This document shows, in pieces, positions 17,716 through 27,400 of a stretch of 64,000 bases of DNA. Each line of letters begins with the position of its first letter. Position 1 is the first letter of the stretch. The notes under the pieces were generated by a model that saw only the letters and a program-made list of their open reading frames with translations, did not search any database and was not told the origin of the DNA. The stretch is from the NCBI RefSeq assembly GCF_009734425.1, contig NZ_CP046455.1, positions 2,728,001-2,792,000 of the forward strand, given 5' to 3'. This stretch comes from Corynebacterium occultum (GTDB taxonomy: Bacteria > Actinomycetota > Actinomycetes > Mycobacteriales > Mycobacteriaceae). The position numbers were made by a program, and so were the translations under genes.

Positions 17716-18375
17716 TTAGGCCGGGTCAGAGATGATGACCATCGCGGTGCGGATCATCCGTGCATCCGCGCGGTAGCCCTTACGCAGGACCGTGCCGATG
17801 ACCTTCTCATCACCGGAGGACAGGTCCTGAACGGCTTCGTGGATCTCCGGGTCGAAGGTGTCACCCTCGGCAGCGAAGGCTTCCACCTTGTACTCCCTCA
17901 GGGTGTCACGCAGCTTGGTGGCGATGGCCTTCAGCGGACCTTCGGCGAGATCACCGTGCTTCTCAGCCAGGTCGAGATCATCGAGGATGGGAAGCAGCTT
18001 GGTGATCACGGTGGTCTTGGCGTTATCGATCACACCCTGGCGTTCCCGCTCGGTACGACGACGGTAGTTGGCGTATTCCGCACTGACCCGCTGGAGGTCC
18101 TCGGTACGCTCAGCCAGCTGGGCCTCGACGGAGTTGTCGGCGCTGTCTGCCTCGGCGTCGGCAAGTTCGGCATCGATATCAGCCAGTGCCGCATCCACGT
18201 CCGACTCGAGGGTCGGATCAAACTCGGCGGACTGCCCCTCGATGGCGTCCTCGCTTGCACCCTGACCAGCGGCGGCCTCCTCGGCGGCGGCTTCGGAAGT
18301 CTCAGCCGAGGTCGCCTCCGGATCGGTGTTCTCCGGATCTCCCGGGTTGTCGGGCATACCGTTGGACTGGGTCAC
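17716..18375 (-). CDS. grpE: Nucleotide exchange factor GrpE
   Basis: 219 residues. Residues 1-75 are an acidic, Ala/Glu-rich disordered region; then come a long coiled coil (about 75-130) containing [13 protein letters not shown] and a beta domain ending in a conserved [17 protein letters not shown] segment. It releases ADP from DnaK. The ATG overlaps the dnaK stop by 4 nt (18372-18375), giving translational coupling. Confidence 0.96.
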   Translation of the reverse strand: MTQSNGMPDNPGDPENTDPEATSAETSEAAAEEAAAGQGASEDAIEGQSAEFDPTLESDVDAALADIDAELADAEADSADNSVEAQLAERTEDLQRVSAEYANYRRRTERERQGVIDNAKTTVITKLLPILDDLDLAEKHGDLAEGPLKAIATKLRDTLREYKVEAFAAEGDTFDPEIHEAVQDLSSGDEKVIGTVLRKGYRADARMIRTAMVIISDPA

Positions 18376-20222
18376 TTGCTGTCATCCTCCTTCTTCTCCT
18401 CGGCGCTGTCCTCATCGACGACCTCGGCATCGACGACATTGTCGTCAGCCGGGGTGTCTGCCTGGGTGGCACCGGTGTTGGCCTCGGCCTCGTAGATGGC
18501 CTTGCCCATCTCCTGGGACTCGGTGGAGAGCTTCTCGACGGCAGCCTTGATGGCCTCGAGGTCATCACCCTTGAGTGCCTCGTCGACCTCCTTGGCAGCT
18601 TCCTCGACCTTGGTCTTGAGCTCCTCGGAGACCTTGTCGGAGTTCTCCTCGACGAACTTGCGGGTCTGGTAGGTCATGGACTCAGCGGAGTTGCGGGTCT
18701 CCTGCTCCTCGCGGCGCTTCTTGTCCTCCTCGGCGTGAGCCTCGGCATCCTTGACCATGCGGTCGATCTCTTCCTGGGACAGGCCGGAGCCATCCTGGAT
18801 CTTGATCGTGTTCTCCTTGCCGGTGCCCTTGTCCTTCGCGGTGACGTGGACAATGCCGTTGGCGTCGATGTCGAAGGTGACCTCGATCTGCGGAACGCCA
18901 CGGGGTGCCGGTGCGATGCCACCCAGCTCGAAGGAACCGAGCAGCTTGTTGGCGGAGGCAATCTCGCGCTCACCCTGGAAGACCTGGATCTGCACGGAGG
19001 GCTGGTTGTCCTCGGCGGTGGTGAAGGTCTCGGAACGCTTGGTGGGGATGGTGGTGTTGCGCTCGATGAGCTTGGTCATCACGCCACCCTTGGTCTCAAT
19101 GCCCAGGGAAAGCGGGGTGACGTCGAGAAGCAGCACGTCCTTGACCTCACCGCGGAGGACACCTGCCTGCAGGGCAGCGCCGACTGCGACGACCTCATCC
19201 GGGTTGACACCCTTGTTCGGCTCGCGGCCACCGGTCAGCTCCTTGACCAGGTCGGTCACGGCCGGCATACGGGTGGAACCACCGACGAGGACCACGTGGT
19301 CAACCTCGGAGATGGAGAGGTCGGAGTCCTTGATGACCTGGTTGAAGGGCTGCTTGGTGCGGTCCAGCAGGTCCTGGGTGATCTTCTGGAACTCGGTGCG
19401 GGACAGAGTCTCGTCCAGGAACAGCGGGTTCTTCTCTGCGTCAACCGTGATGTAGGGCAGGTTGATGTTGGCGGACTGGGAAGCCGAAAGCTCGATCTTG
19501 GCCTTTTCAGCAGCCTCGCGCAGACGCTGCAGGGCCATCTTGTCCTTGGTCAGGTCGATGCCGTTGGAGGACTTGAACTTCTCGACCAGCCAGTCGACGA
19601 TGCGCTGATCCCAGTCATCGCCACCGAGCTGGTTGTCACCGGCGGTGGCGCGAACCTCAACCACGCCGTCACCGATCTCGAGCAGGGAGACGTCGAAGGT
19701 GCCGCCACCGAGGTCGAAGACCAGGATGGTCTGCTCCTTGTCACCCTTCTCCAGGCCGTAGGCCAATGCAGCAGCGGTGGGCTCGTTGACAATACGCAGA
19801 ACGTTCAGACCCGCGATCTGGCCGGCCTCCTTGGTGGCCTGGCGCTGTGCGTCCTCGAAGTAGGCGGGGACGGTGATGACGGCGTCGGTGACCTCATCGC
19901 CCAGGTAAGCCTCAGCGTCGCGCTTCAGCTTCATCAGGGTGCGGGCGGAGATTTCCTGCGGGGTGTAGTTTTTGTCGTCGATGGCGACCGACCAGTCGGT
20001 GCCGATGTGGCGCTTGACGGAGCGGATGGTGCGGTCAACGTTGGTGACCGCCTGGTTCTTGGCGGACTGGCCGACCAGAACTTCACCGTTCTTGGCGAAG
20101 GCCACGACCGACGGGGTGGTGCGGGCACCCTCGGAGTTGGCGATGACGACGGCCTCGCCGCCCTCCAGAACGGAAACCACAGAGTTGGTGGTACCGAGGT
20201 CGATTCCTACTGCACGTCCCAT
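18372..20222 (-). CDS. dnaK: Chaperone DnaK (Hsp70)
   Basis: 616 residues from ATG 20222 ([14 protein letters not shown]); an upstream in-frame ATG would add 16 residues. An AGGAGGA SD stands 8 nt before this start. The nucleotide-binding domain carries [24 protein letters not shown] and [13 protein letters not shown]; then the [15 protein letters not shown] linker, the beta-sandwich substrate domain and the helical lid, ending EEKKEDDSK. It folds and protects proteins and acts as HspR co-repressor. Upstream there is a SigH-type promoter and a HAIR site. It is the first gene of dnaK-grpE. Confidence 0.97.
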   Translation of the reverse strand: MGRAVGIDLGTTNSVVSVLEGGEAVVIANSEGARTTPSVVAFAKNGEVLVGQSAKNQAVTNVDRTIRSVKRHIGTDWSVAIDDKNYTPQEISARTLMKLKRDAEAYLGDEVTDAVITVPAYFEDAQRQATKEAGQIAGLNVLRIVNEPTAAALAYGLEKGDKEQTILVFDLGGGTFDVSLLEIGDGVVEVRATAGDNQLGGDDWDQRIVDWLVEKFKSSNGIDLTKDKMALQRLREAAEKAKIELSASQSANINLPYITVDAEKNPLFLDETLSRTEFQKITQDLLDRTKQPFNQVIKDSDLSISEVDHVVLVGGSTRMPAVTDLVKELTGGREPNKGVNPDEVVAVGAALQAGVLRGEVKDVLLLDVTPLSLGIETKGGVMTKLIERNTTIPTKRSETFTTAEDNQPSVQIQVFQGEREIASANKLLGSFELGGIAPAPRGVPQIEVTFDIDANGIVHVTAKDKGTGKENTIKIQDGSGLSQEEIDRMVKDAEAHAEEDKKRREEQETRNSAESMTYQTRKFVEENSDKVSEELKTKVEEAAKEVDEALKGDDLEAIKAAVEKLSTESQEMGKAIYEAEANTGATQADTPADDNVVDAEVVDEDSAEEKKEDDSK

Positions 20223-20286
20223 ATTGATATTCCTCCTGTTGATCCGGGATCTATCTTTAGTTGACTGCACTCAGCTCAACTTCTGG

Positions 20287-20352
20287 AACCAGACTAACAG
20301 ATCCCCTTGAGCCGATGTCACTCAACCTTACATCTGCTGCAACCAGACTAAC
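20287..20352. repeat. 12-bp direct repeat in the dnaK leader
   Basis: AACCAGACTAAC occurs at 20287-20298 and 20341-20352. The second copy includes the -10 element of the SigH-like promoter (minus-strand GTT), so the first copy may be a duplicated promoter half or a leader element. Confidence 0.6.
20306..20326. promoter_or_regulatory. HAIR site (HspR operator) upstream of dnaK
   Basis: CTTGAGC-N7-ACTCAAC matches the HspR consensus CTTGAGT-N7-ACTCAAG at 12 of 14 fixed positions. It lies just downstream of the SigH-like promoter, where bound HspR would block transcription. A weaker TTGA-N11-TCAA element lies at 20261-20279. Confidence 0.8.
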
Positions 20353-20366
20353 TCCAAAGTTATTCC
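20338..20366 (-). promoter_or_regulatory. SigH-type heat-shock promoter for dnaK
   Basis: On the minus strand GGAATA (20361-20366), a 17-nt spacer and GTTGCA (20338-20343) fit the C. glutamicum SigH consensus GGAATA-N16-20-GTT. Predicted transcription begins about 110 nt before the dnaK ATG, upstream of the HAIR site. Confidence 0.7.
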
Positions 20367-20693
20367 AAGTCGACTCAACTCTGCACATTTTCCCAGCTAA
20401 TCAGGGGTAAATAGGTGGGAACCCTGAGCCACCCCGAGCCGAGAAGGCTCAATTCTGATCGCTTAAAGCGAACTCTGGGGCCGAAGATTTACTCGGATCA
20501 GAGCCAGAACCGGGGAAAAATATCGCCGAGCCACTCCCCCATTCCCCTCAATCACGGCCACCGGGAGCCCGCCGCGAGCAGGAATCCGCCCATCGACCAC
20601 AACAGCAGGAACCAGAAGCTTATCGACGGCACGGTGCCCCCCCCGAGCTCCCCGACCCGCCCTGAAACCTAGCCCCAAAGCACATAAAAGAAG

Positions 20694-20729
20694 GGCCGAC
20701 CGCTCTCCCGGAGGAGAGTCGACCGACCC
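20694..20729 (-). terminator. Intrinsic terminator after dps
   Basis: On the minus strand an imperfect 15-bp stem with G-U pairs and one bulge (around CTCTCC / GGAGAG) is followed by CTTCTTTTAT. It lies 18 bp beyond the dps stop. Confidence 0.6.
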
Positions 20730-20746
20730 CGCGATGAAAAGAAGTG

Positions 20747-21238
20747 CTAGATATTGCCCTGGGCATTCTCGAGGTGCTTGCGCATGAACCACTGGAACTT
20801 CTCCAGCTCGGCGGCCTGGCCGATCAAGGCATCCTCGGTGATCGGATCCAGCTCGCCGGCGACGGCGATGGATTCACGAACCCCCTCGACAACCTGGTTG
20901 TAGACCTTGTCCAGCTCAGCCAGATGCTTCTGGGTGGGGCCTTCGTTCAGTTCGTAGGTCAGCGGAGTGCGGTCCTCAACCGAGCCCGCCGGGGTGCCTA
21001 CCGGCGCGCCACCGAGGGTGGAGATGCGCTCTGCGACCTCATCGGCGTAGCCACGGACCAGCTCGACCTGCGGGTCAATCATTTCGTGGACGGCAATGAA
21101 ATTGGGGCCGTTCACATTCCAATGCGCGTGCTTCAGGATCAGGTGCAGGTCGTTGTAGTCGGTAAGTCGGGCCTGAAGCTCGTCGTTGAGCTTCTTGGCG
21201 TCGTTTTCATTGATTCCCGGAACGGTGTAGTTGCTCAT
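20747..21238 (-). CDS. dps: Dps-family ferritin-like DNA/iron protection protein
   Basis: 163 residues from ATG 21238 (MSNYTVPGINEND). The ferroxidase-site histidines and acidic residues characteristic of Dps are in KHAHWNVNGPNF and AVHEMIDPQVE. It forms a 12-mer that oxidises and stores iron and shields DNA. TATAAT lies 7 nt before the ATG with no SD, so the mRNA is probably leaderless. A DtxR-like box stands about 60 bp upstream of the start, a position suited to activation. DtxR activation of dps is reported in C. glutamicum. Confidence 0.93.
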   Translation of the reverse strand: MSNYTVPGINENDAKKLNDELQARLTDYNDLHLILKHAHWNVNGPNFIAVHEMIDPQVELVRGYADEVAERISTLGGAPVGTPAGSVEDRTPLTYELNEGPTQKHLAELDKVYNQVVEGVRESIAVAGELDPITEDALIGQAAELEKFQWFMRKHLENAQGNI

Positions 21239-21611
21239 AGCTGCAATTATACACAAAATTGATCACGGTGGGTCTTTTTTGAGCATTAACCTATATTTCA
21301 TAGGTCTGCCTTACCTAAGAACCTATCGGCCCCGCTTTTCCCCGAAAAAATTCCCCATCACCCGCAAAGGATACTCGAAAATGTAACCTGCCCCACTCCC
21401 CTGGTTTCCTCCATATACTCGGCCCTAGTAGTTCTTTCGGAATCTCCGGGACTCGCTGAAAGGTGGTGCCACAAAACATGCACATGAATCGTTGCAATCT
21501 CAGGCATGCCAGTGACCGGCCGCCGGTCGCGGCCGTCGATAAGCCGGCCAGATAAATCTGCCCGGATATACCGGCCCCCGCACCAGCACCACCCAATTTC
21601 AGGAGTCCAGC
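21239..21611. other. dps-putA divergent promoter region
   Basis: It holds the dps promoter (TATAAT, minus strand, 21246-21251), an inverted repeat ACCTAT-N5-ATAGGT (21289-21305) overlapping a DtxR-like box, and a plausible TATACT near 21415 for putA. No gene is supported. Confidence 0.55.
21300..21318. promoter_or_regulatory. DtxR-type iron box upstream of dps
   Basis: Read on the minus strand, TTAGGTAAGGCAGACCTAT matches the DtxR consensus TTAGGTTAGSCTAACCTAA at 15 of 19 positions. It lies upstream of the dps -35 position, as expected for an activator site, so dps would be expressed when iron is plentiful. Confidence 0.65.
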
Positions 21612-24600
21612 ATGAACGCCAACCACATCGAAGAACAGAAGTACGCACCCCGCACCCCCACCGCGAATGCCGCGGATGTGGAGGCTGTGGTTGAGGCAGC
21701 TGTCGAACGTGCCCACCAGTGGCTCAAGGAGACCGGTACCGAGGCCTCCCATAAGGAGGCCAAGGCCACCGAACAGCTGGCGGAGATCGTGCGGGATCCC
21801 AAGGGCGTGAACTTCACCATGGATTTCGTGGACCGGGTGGCCCGCCCCGAGGACAACAAGGTCGGTGCCGAGGAGCTGCGCCGCCTCACCGAGGTCCCCG
21901 ATTTCCTGGGTCCCGTCAATAAGTTCCTACTTGGGGCGGGCGGTATGGCCGGTCGCGTGCTGCCGGATGTGGTGATGCCCCTGGCTAGGAGACGGATGCG
22001 CCAGATGGTTGGCCACCTGGTGCTCGATGCCGAGGGCAAGGCACTGAATGCCCTGCTGGACAAGGCTCATGCCGAGGGCACCCAACTCAACCTGAACCTG
22101 CTGGGTGAGGCGGTGCTCGGTAATGATGAGGCTGCTTCCCGTGCCGCCCGCACCCTGGATCTGATCCGCAATCCGCGGGTGACCTATGTGTCGGTGAAGG
22201 CCTCCAGCCTGGTTGCCCAGCTCAACCACTGGGACATCGAAGGCAACCTGATCCGCCTGAAGGAACAGCTGCGGCCGCTCTACCGCACCGCGATGCAGCA
22301 GTCACCGCGGGTGTTCATCAACCTGGACATGGAGGAGTACAAGGACCTTCACCTCACCATCCGGCTCTTCACCGAACTGCTCAACGAAGAGGAGTTCAAG
22401 GACCTGGAGACCGGCATCGTGCTGCAGGCCTACCTGCCGGACACCTATGACGCTCTGGTACAGCTGGCTGAATTCGCCCAGCAACGCCGCGCCGAAGGTG
22501 GGGCCGCAATCAAGGTCCGCCTGGTCAAGGGTGCCAATCTCTCCATGGAGAAGGTGGAGGCGGAGGTGCACGGCTGGGCCCAGGCCCCCTACTCCTCCAA
22601 GGAGGAGGTGGACGCCAACTATCTGCGCCTGCTCGACTACATCCTCCAGCCCGAACACGCCGATAACCTGCGCATCGGTGTGGCCAGCCACAACCTCTAC
22701 ACCGTGGCCCTGGCCTGGGAACTGGCCGTCAAGCGTGGGGTGGAGCATCAGCTGGATGCAGAGATGCTGCAGGGCATGTCCCCCTCCCAGTCCCGGGCGG
22801 TGCAGAAGGTCTTCGGGGAGATGATCCTCTACACCCCGGTGGTGCACGCCGAGGACTTCGATGTGGCCGTGTCCTACCTGGTCCGTCGACTGGAGGAAAC
22901 CAGTGAGAAACAGAACTTTCTGCCTGCCCTCTTCGCCCCCGAGGTGGAGGGCCAGGACCACCAGACCCCCATGCAGGAACAGGAGCAGCGGTTCCGCGAG
23001 TCGGTGTCCTGTCGCTGGGTCACCGCCTCCGGACCCCGACGCCGCCAGGACCGCAACCTGGATTCGGACACCCAGGCGGTGGGCCTGGGACGTTTCATCA
23101 ATGAACCGGACACTGACCCTGCCCTGCTGCACAACCGCGAATGGGCACTGCAGGCACTGGCCACGGATCCCGGCGCGCCGGTGAACCAGGAGGTCTCGGA
23201 TCCTGATGTCATCGACACCGCCGTGGAACGTGCCCGGACACTGGCTGAGGGCTGGTCCCAGCGCAGTGGTGCCGAGCGTGCCGAGGTTCTGGATCAGATC
23301 GCGGATGCCCTGGCGGATGCCCGCGGGGAGCTGATTTCGGTGATGGCGCATGAGGCCAATAAGGCGGTGGATCAGTCCGATCCGGAGGTTTCGGAGGCCA
23401 TTGACTTCGCCACCTACTACGCAGAGTCCGCCCGGGCCCTGGATGCTGCGCATTCTCGGTTCACCCCGCACCGCGTTGTGGTGGTCACCCCACCCTGGAA
23501 CTTCCCCGTGGCCATCCCGGTCGGCGGGATGCTGGCTGCGCTTGCTGCGGGAGCCGCGGTCATCGTCAAGCCTGCGCCGCAGGTGGTGCGTTGCGCCGAG
23601 ATCGCGGTGGACGCCATTCACCGCGGCATGGATGCGGCCGGGGTGGACCCGGATCTGCTGCAGCTGGTGCGCGCCGATGAGGGTGAGGCCGGGCAGCGGT
23701 TGATCACCCATGAGCATGTGGATTCGGTGATCCTGACCGGCGCTTCGGAGACCGCGAAGCTCTTCCGTTCCTGGCAGCCGGAGCTGCGTCTGAATGCGGA
23801 GACCTCGGGCAAGAACGCCATCATCATCACCCCGAGTGCGGATCCCGATCTGGCGGTGGCGGATCTCTTCAAGTCTGCTTTCGGGCATTCCGGACAGAAG
23901 TGTTCGGCTGCGTCCCTGGCCATCCTGGTGGGTTCCCAGGGGGAGTCCAAGCGTTTTCTCAACCAGCTTCTCGACGCCGTGAAAACCCTCAAGGTCGGTC
24001 CTGGCACGGATATCTCCACCACCATGAATGGTCTGGTGGAACCACCCTCTGAGAAGCTGATGCGGGGTTTGACCGTCCTGGATCCGGGTGAGCGCTGGTT
24101 GATCAAGCCGGAGCAGCTCAATGAGGAGGGCACCCTCTGGTCCCCGGGTGTCCGGGATGGGGTGCAACCCGGTTCCTGGTACCACACCAATGAGTGCTTC
24201 GGCCCGGTGTTGGGCATCATGCACGCCAGCACCCTGGATGAGGCGATCGAATGGCAGAACTCCACCGGATATGGCCTGACCGGTGGCATCCACTCCCTCA
24301 ACAATGATGAGATCGCGCACTGGATGGACCGCGTCGAGGTGGGTAACGCCTACGTCAACCGGGGTATCACCGGCGCGATTGTGCAGCGTCAGCCCTTCGG
24401 TGGCTGGAAGAACTCCACCATCGGCAATGGTGCGAAGGCTGGCGGCCCGAACTATGTCGCCCAGCAGGGCACCTGGGCCGATGGGGAGCTGCCGGCCCGG
24501 GATGTTTCGGTCCGACCCGCCGTGGCCAAGGTGCTGCGCGATGCCGCCTCCCGATTCAGCAAACAACTGGATGAGGCCGACATCGCCTGGCTCTGGCGTG

Positions 24601-25100
24601 CCGCCGAACTGGATGAGCTGGCCTGGCGGAAGGAGTTCGGTGTGGAACATGACAAAACCGCACTGAGCGCCGAGGCCAATATCTTCCGTTACCGCCCCCT
24701 GGGCGAACCCCTGCGGATCCGCCTGGGAGATGGTTTCCACCTCCGTGACCTGCTGCGACTCCAGATCGCCAGTCATCGCACTGGGGTGGCGGTGGATGTC
24801 AGTGCCGCCCAGCGGATCACCCGTGGGCTGAAGGAGATGGGACTGACCGTCCGGGAGATCTCCGATGATGCCTTCGCGGTGGAGATCGAGGATGCCCCCT
24901 CCACCAGGGTGCGCACCATCGGTGAAGTGGACAGTTCACTGCGGGAGGCGGCGGTGGAGTCGGGTTCCGTCATCCTCGATGAGCCGGTCCTGGCTGATGG
25001 CCGTCGGGAGCTGTTGCACTTCCTGTTGGAGCAGGCGCTTTCCGTGACGATGCACCGATTCGGCATCATCCGCGAAGTGGGACACCTGCAGCGCACCTGA
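21612..25100 (+). CDS. putA: Bifunctional proline dehydrogenase / glutamate-semialdehyde dehydrogenase PutA
   Basis: 1162 residues from ATG 21612 behind AGGAG. The N-terminal half is the FAD-dependent proline dehydrogenase barrel (LQAYLPDTYDAL, KVRLVKGANLSMEK, RIGVASHNLYTVALA). The second half is an aldehyde dehydrogenase with TPPWNFPVAIPVGG and the catalytic Cys in GHSGQKCSAAS. Together they oxidise proline to glutamate at the membrane. There is no N-terminal ribbon-helix-helix repressor domain as in E. coli PutA, so regulation must be by another factor. About 150 residues follow the ALDH domain. Confidence 0.95.
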   Translation: MNANHIEEQKYAPRTPTANAADVEAVVEAAVERAHQWLKETGTEASHKEAKATEQLAEIVRDPKGVNFTMDFVDRVARPEDNKVGAEELRRLTEVPDFLGPVNKFLLGAGGMAGRVLPDVVMPLARRRMRQMVGHLVLDAEGKALNALLDKAHAEGTQLNLNLLGEAVLGNDEAASRAARTLDLIRNPRVTYVSVKASSLVAQLNHWDIEGNLIRLKEQLRPLYRTAMQQSPRVFINLDMEEYKDLHLTIRLFTELLNEEEFKDLETGIVLQAYLPDTYDALVQLAEFAQQRRAEGGAAIKVRLVKGANLSMEKVEAEVHGWAQAPYSSKEEVDANYLRLLDYILQPEHADNLRIGVASHNLYTVALAWELAVKRGVEHQLDAEMLQGMSPSQSRAVQKVFGEMILYTPVVHAEDFDVAVSYLVRRLEETSEKQNFLPALFAPEVEGQDHQTPMQEQEQRFRESVSCRWVTASGPRRRQDRNLDSDTQAVGLGRFINEPDTDPALLHNREWALQALATDPGAPVNQEVSDPDVIDTAVERARTLAEGWSQRSGAERAEVLDQIADALADARGELISVMAHEANKAVDQSDPEVSEAIDFATYYAESARALDAAHSRFTPHRVVVVTPPWNFPVAIPVGGMLAALAAGAAVIVKPAPQVVRCAEIAVDAIHRGMDAAGVDPDLLQLVRADEGEAGQRLITHEHVDSVILTGASETAKLFRSWQPELRLNAETSGKNAIIITPSADPDLAVADLFKSAFGHSGQKCSAASLAILVGSQGESKRFLNQLLDAVKTLKVGPGTDISTTMNGLVEPPSEKLMRGLTVLDPGERWLIKPEQLNEEGTLWSPGVRDGVQPGSWYHTNECFGPVLGIMHASTLDEAIEWQNSTGYGLTGGIHSLNNDEIAHWMDRVEVGNAYVNRGITGAIVQRQPFGGWKNSTIGNGAKAGGPNYVAQQGTWADGELPARDVSVRPAVAKVLRDAASRFSKQLDEADIAWLWRAAELDELAWRKEFGVEHDKTALSAEANIFRYRPLGEPLRIRLGDGFHLRDLLRLQIASHRTGVAVDVSAAQRITRGLKEMGLTVREISDDAFAVEIEDAPSTRVRTIGEVDSSLREAAVESGSVILDEPVLADGRRELLHFLLEQALSVTMHRFGIIREVGHLQRT

Positions 25101-25187
25101 TTGCCAGGTAGCCTGCTTTTCCAGGAAGATTTTCCGGGAGCTTTTCACCGGGTGCTTCATTTAAAGACCCTGAAAACTGGAGGAAAC

Positions 25188-26639
25188 ATGAACGAGCGCC
25201 CTGATAGGGAGAAACGCGGTCTCGATGATGGGGTGCCGGATGAGGTGACCCACACGGAGAGTGTGCGGGCGGAGAACTCAGGGGAGCAGTCCGAGCCGGC
25301 TGCCCTGGAATATGGCGAGCAGGCCATCGAAAGAGATCTGCCCGGGATTATCTCCTATGCCGTGGAGGGCACCGAGGAGGTCTTCGACGACAAGGACAAC
25401 CCGAGGACCATCGACCGGGCGGCCGTCATCGGCCGGGACGGTCGTTGGGTGGCGGGCTGGGCCTTGCGTTTCATCATCATGGTGATCGCCGCCTGGATCT
25501 TCTGGCAGGGTCTGTCCATCGTCTGGGCCGGTCTGCTGCCGATCCTGTTGGCACTTTTGGTGAGCACCGTGCTCTGGCCGGTGACCAAGTTCCTCCGTGA
25601 CCATAAATGGCCCGCGGCTCTGGCTGCGATCACCACCATCCTGACCTTCTTCCTGGCCCTGGGCGGCATTTTCACCGCCATCGCGCCGAGTGTGGCCTCC
25701 CAGTCCCAGGAGGTCTACCAGCGGGCCTATGAGGGTATCCAGTCCCTGATGGATTATCTCCAGGGGGAACCCTTCAACCTGAACCTCAGTCAGGTGGACG
25801 GTTTCCTGGCTGATGCCACCGCCTGGCTGCAGGATCAGTCCTCCAATATCGCCTCCGGTGTGTTCAGCGGCTTCTCGGCCGCCACCACCATCCTGGTGAC
25901 CATTGTGGTGATGTTCGTCCTGACCTTCTTCTTCCTCAAGGACGGCGTCAAGTTCCTGCCCTGGCTGCGCAAGTACACCGGTGAAACCGCCGGCTGGCAC
26001 CTGACCGAGGTGCTTTCCCGCAGCTGGAACACCCTGGCGGGTTTCATCCGCACCCAGGCTCTGGTTTCCTTTGTGGATGCCGTGTTCATCGGTGTGGGCC
26101 TGCTCGTCCTCCAGGTTCCGATGGCCCTGGCGCTGGCCGTGATCACCTTCTTCGCCGGTTTCATCCCGATCGTGGGTGCCTTCACCGCCGGTGCCCTGGC
26201 TGTGATCATCGCTCTGGTCACCAATGGTTTCACCAATGCTTTGCTGGTGCTGGGCCTGATCGTTCTGGTGCAGCAGATCGAGGGAAATATTCTCCAGCCC
26301 TTCCTCCAGGGCCGGGCCATGCAGATGCACGCCGCCATCGTGCTGCTCTCCGTCACCGTCGGCTCCACCCTCTTCGGTATCCTCGGTGCCTTCCTGGCGG
26401 TTCCGGTGGCCGCGGTCTTCGCCGTGTGGTTCCGCTATCACGCCGAGATGGTCTCGCTGCGTTCCGGTGAGATCACCGTCGATGACATCAAGATCGAAAC
26501 CGCCCGTGGGGCCGGATCCTCCACCTCCGAGTCCTTCACCGGGGTCCGGGACCGGCTCATCAGCATCGGCCGCCGTAAATCCTCCAAGACGGCACCGGGT
26601 GCCCCGGAGGAGATCGCGGAGCGGGAAGAGAAGAAGTAG
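25188..26639 (+). CDS. AI-2E family transporter (YdiK/PerM-type membrane protein)
   Basis: 483 residues from ATG 25188 behind GGAGGAAAC. Residues 1-100 are acidic and cytoplasmic; then come 7-8 membrane helices with the family's RTQALVSFVDAVFIG and GFIPIVGAFTAGALAV segments and the IEGNILQPFLQGRAMQMH motif. A soluble, basic tail ends in EREEKK. The family includes exporters of autoinducer-2, and in other bacteria Na+/H+ antiporters or permeases, so the substrate is open. It follows putA after 87 bp and ends at a strong terminator. Confidence 0.88.
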   Translation: MNERPDREKRGLDDGVPDEVTHTESVRAENSGEQSEPAALEYGEQAIERDLPGIISYAVEGTEEVFDDKDNPRTIDRAAVIGRDGRWVAGWALRFIIMVIAAWIFWQGLSIVWAGLLPILLALLVSTVLWPVTKFLRDHKWPAALAAITTILTFFLALGGIFTAIAPSVASQSQEVYQRAYEGIQSLMDYLQGEPFNLNLSQVDGFLADATAWLQDQSSNIASGVFSGFSAATTILVTIVVMFVLTFFFLKDGVKFLPWLRKYTGETAGWHLTEVLSRSWNTLAGFIRTQALVSFVDAVFIGVGLLVLQVPMALALAVITFFAGFIPIVGAFTAGALAVIIALVTNGFTNALLVLGLIVLVQQIEGNILQPFLQGRAMQMHAAIVLLSVTVGSTLFGILGAFLAVPVAAVFAVWFRYHAEMVSLRSGEITVDDIKIETARGAGSSTSESFTGVRDRLISIGRRKSSKTAPGAPEEIAEREEKK

Positions 26640-26660
26640 GTTCTTCGCTTTTAAGGTGGG

Positions 26661-26705
26661 GCACCACCCCAGGGGACAGGTTGTTCCCCCTGGGGTGGTG
26701 CTTTT
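26661..26705 (+). terminator. Strong intrinsic terminator after the AI-2E family gene
   Basis: A 15-bp perfect stem (26661-26675 with 26687-26701) with an 11-nt loop is followed by TTTT. Confidence 0.9.
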
Positions 26706-26818
26706 GTCTCTCCAGGGGGGCCACAGCTATCCCCCTGCTGAATCCCTGAGGGAGCCCTTGCTCACACTGGCCCGGAAACCCCCTCTGAGCAGCCTAGAAT
26801 GGAGGATGGAAAGGCTTC

Positions 26819-27400
26819 ATGATGAACATCTTCAACAGGCCCCGACCCAACAACAGCACCCACCTCCCGGTAGGCCATAAACACCACCGGAGCATCAATT
26901 TTCCCGGGGACCACAAGGTCCAGATCCAGAGCTATTTCATTGCCGTCGTTCTGCTGGCAGTTGCTGTTGCGCTGCTCTTCGAACTGCCGATCAGCTCCGG
27001 TTGGCACCCCGGCATCGTCATTGCCGTCACGATCATCGCCGCCCTCATCTACATGGCGTTGCACGAGGCAACCCATGGCATTGCGCTGCACATATTGAGC
27101 GGGAAACCCTCCTCCTATTCCCTCCGCCTGCCGTTCCTCAGCACCGGAAACCAGAGTTTTTTCACCCAGCTGAGTCTGGTGACTGCCGCCCTGGCACCAG
27201 TGGTGCTCCTCGGTGGACTCCTCTTGGCTGCCCTGCTCCTGATGCCGGCGGATTTCCGGATGACCCTCTACATCCTGTTGTCGCTCAACTTCGCCGGTTC
27301 CGCCGGGGACTATGTCGAGAGTGCCATCGCCCTGAAACAGCCGAAGAATGCGCTGCTCCGGGACAATGGGGAGGACCTCGAGGTCTACCTCCCGGTCTGA
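26819..27400 (+). CDS. DUF3267 membrane metalloprotease-like protein
   Basis: 193 residues. Start at ATG 26819 or the adjacent ATG 26822, behind GGAAAGG. Four hydrophobic segments are seen. The motif ALHEATHG in a membrane segment is HExxH, the zinc site of DUF3267 and related intramembrane-protease-like families. A later DYVESAI segment may supply the third acidic ligand. Activity and substrate are unknown. Its 3' end overlaps the end of the convergent M20 hydrolase gene by 16 bp. Confidence 0.8.
   Translation: MMNIFNRPRPNNSTHLPVGHKHHRSINFPGDHKVQIQSYFIAVVLLAVAVALLFELPISSGWHPGIVIAVTIIAALIYMALHEATHGIALHILSGKPSSYSLRLPFLSTGNQSFFTQLSLVTAALAPVVLLGGLLLAALLLMPADFRMTLYILLSLNFAGSAGDYVESAIALKQPKNALLRDNGEDLEVYLPV

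Larger units (their letters stand above)
20223..20746. other. dnaK promoter region and dps terminator
   Basis: The half next to dnaK (20223-20400) carries SigH- and HspR-type signals and a 12-bp direct repeat. The rest (20400-20690) is C-rich with no supported gene. The dps terminator is at the far end. Confidence 0.6.

Noticed and set aside
18186..20264. 692-codon plus-strand open frame opposite dnaK/grpE
   Set aside because: It is a shadow of dnaK codon bias, a well-known artefact on the strand opposite dnaK. Its product is low-complexity Leu/Gly/Asp-rich with no domain.
22302..24776. 824-codon minus-strand open frame opposite putA
   Set aside because: It lies wholly inside putA, has no domain, SD or sensible composition, and is explained by G+C-rich codon usage.
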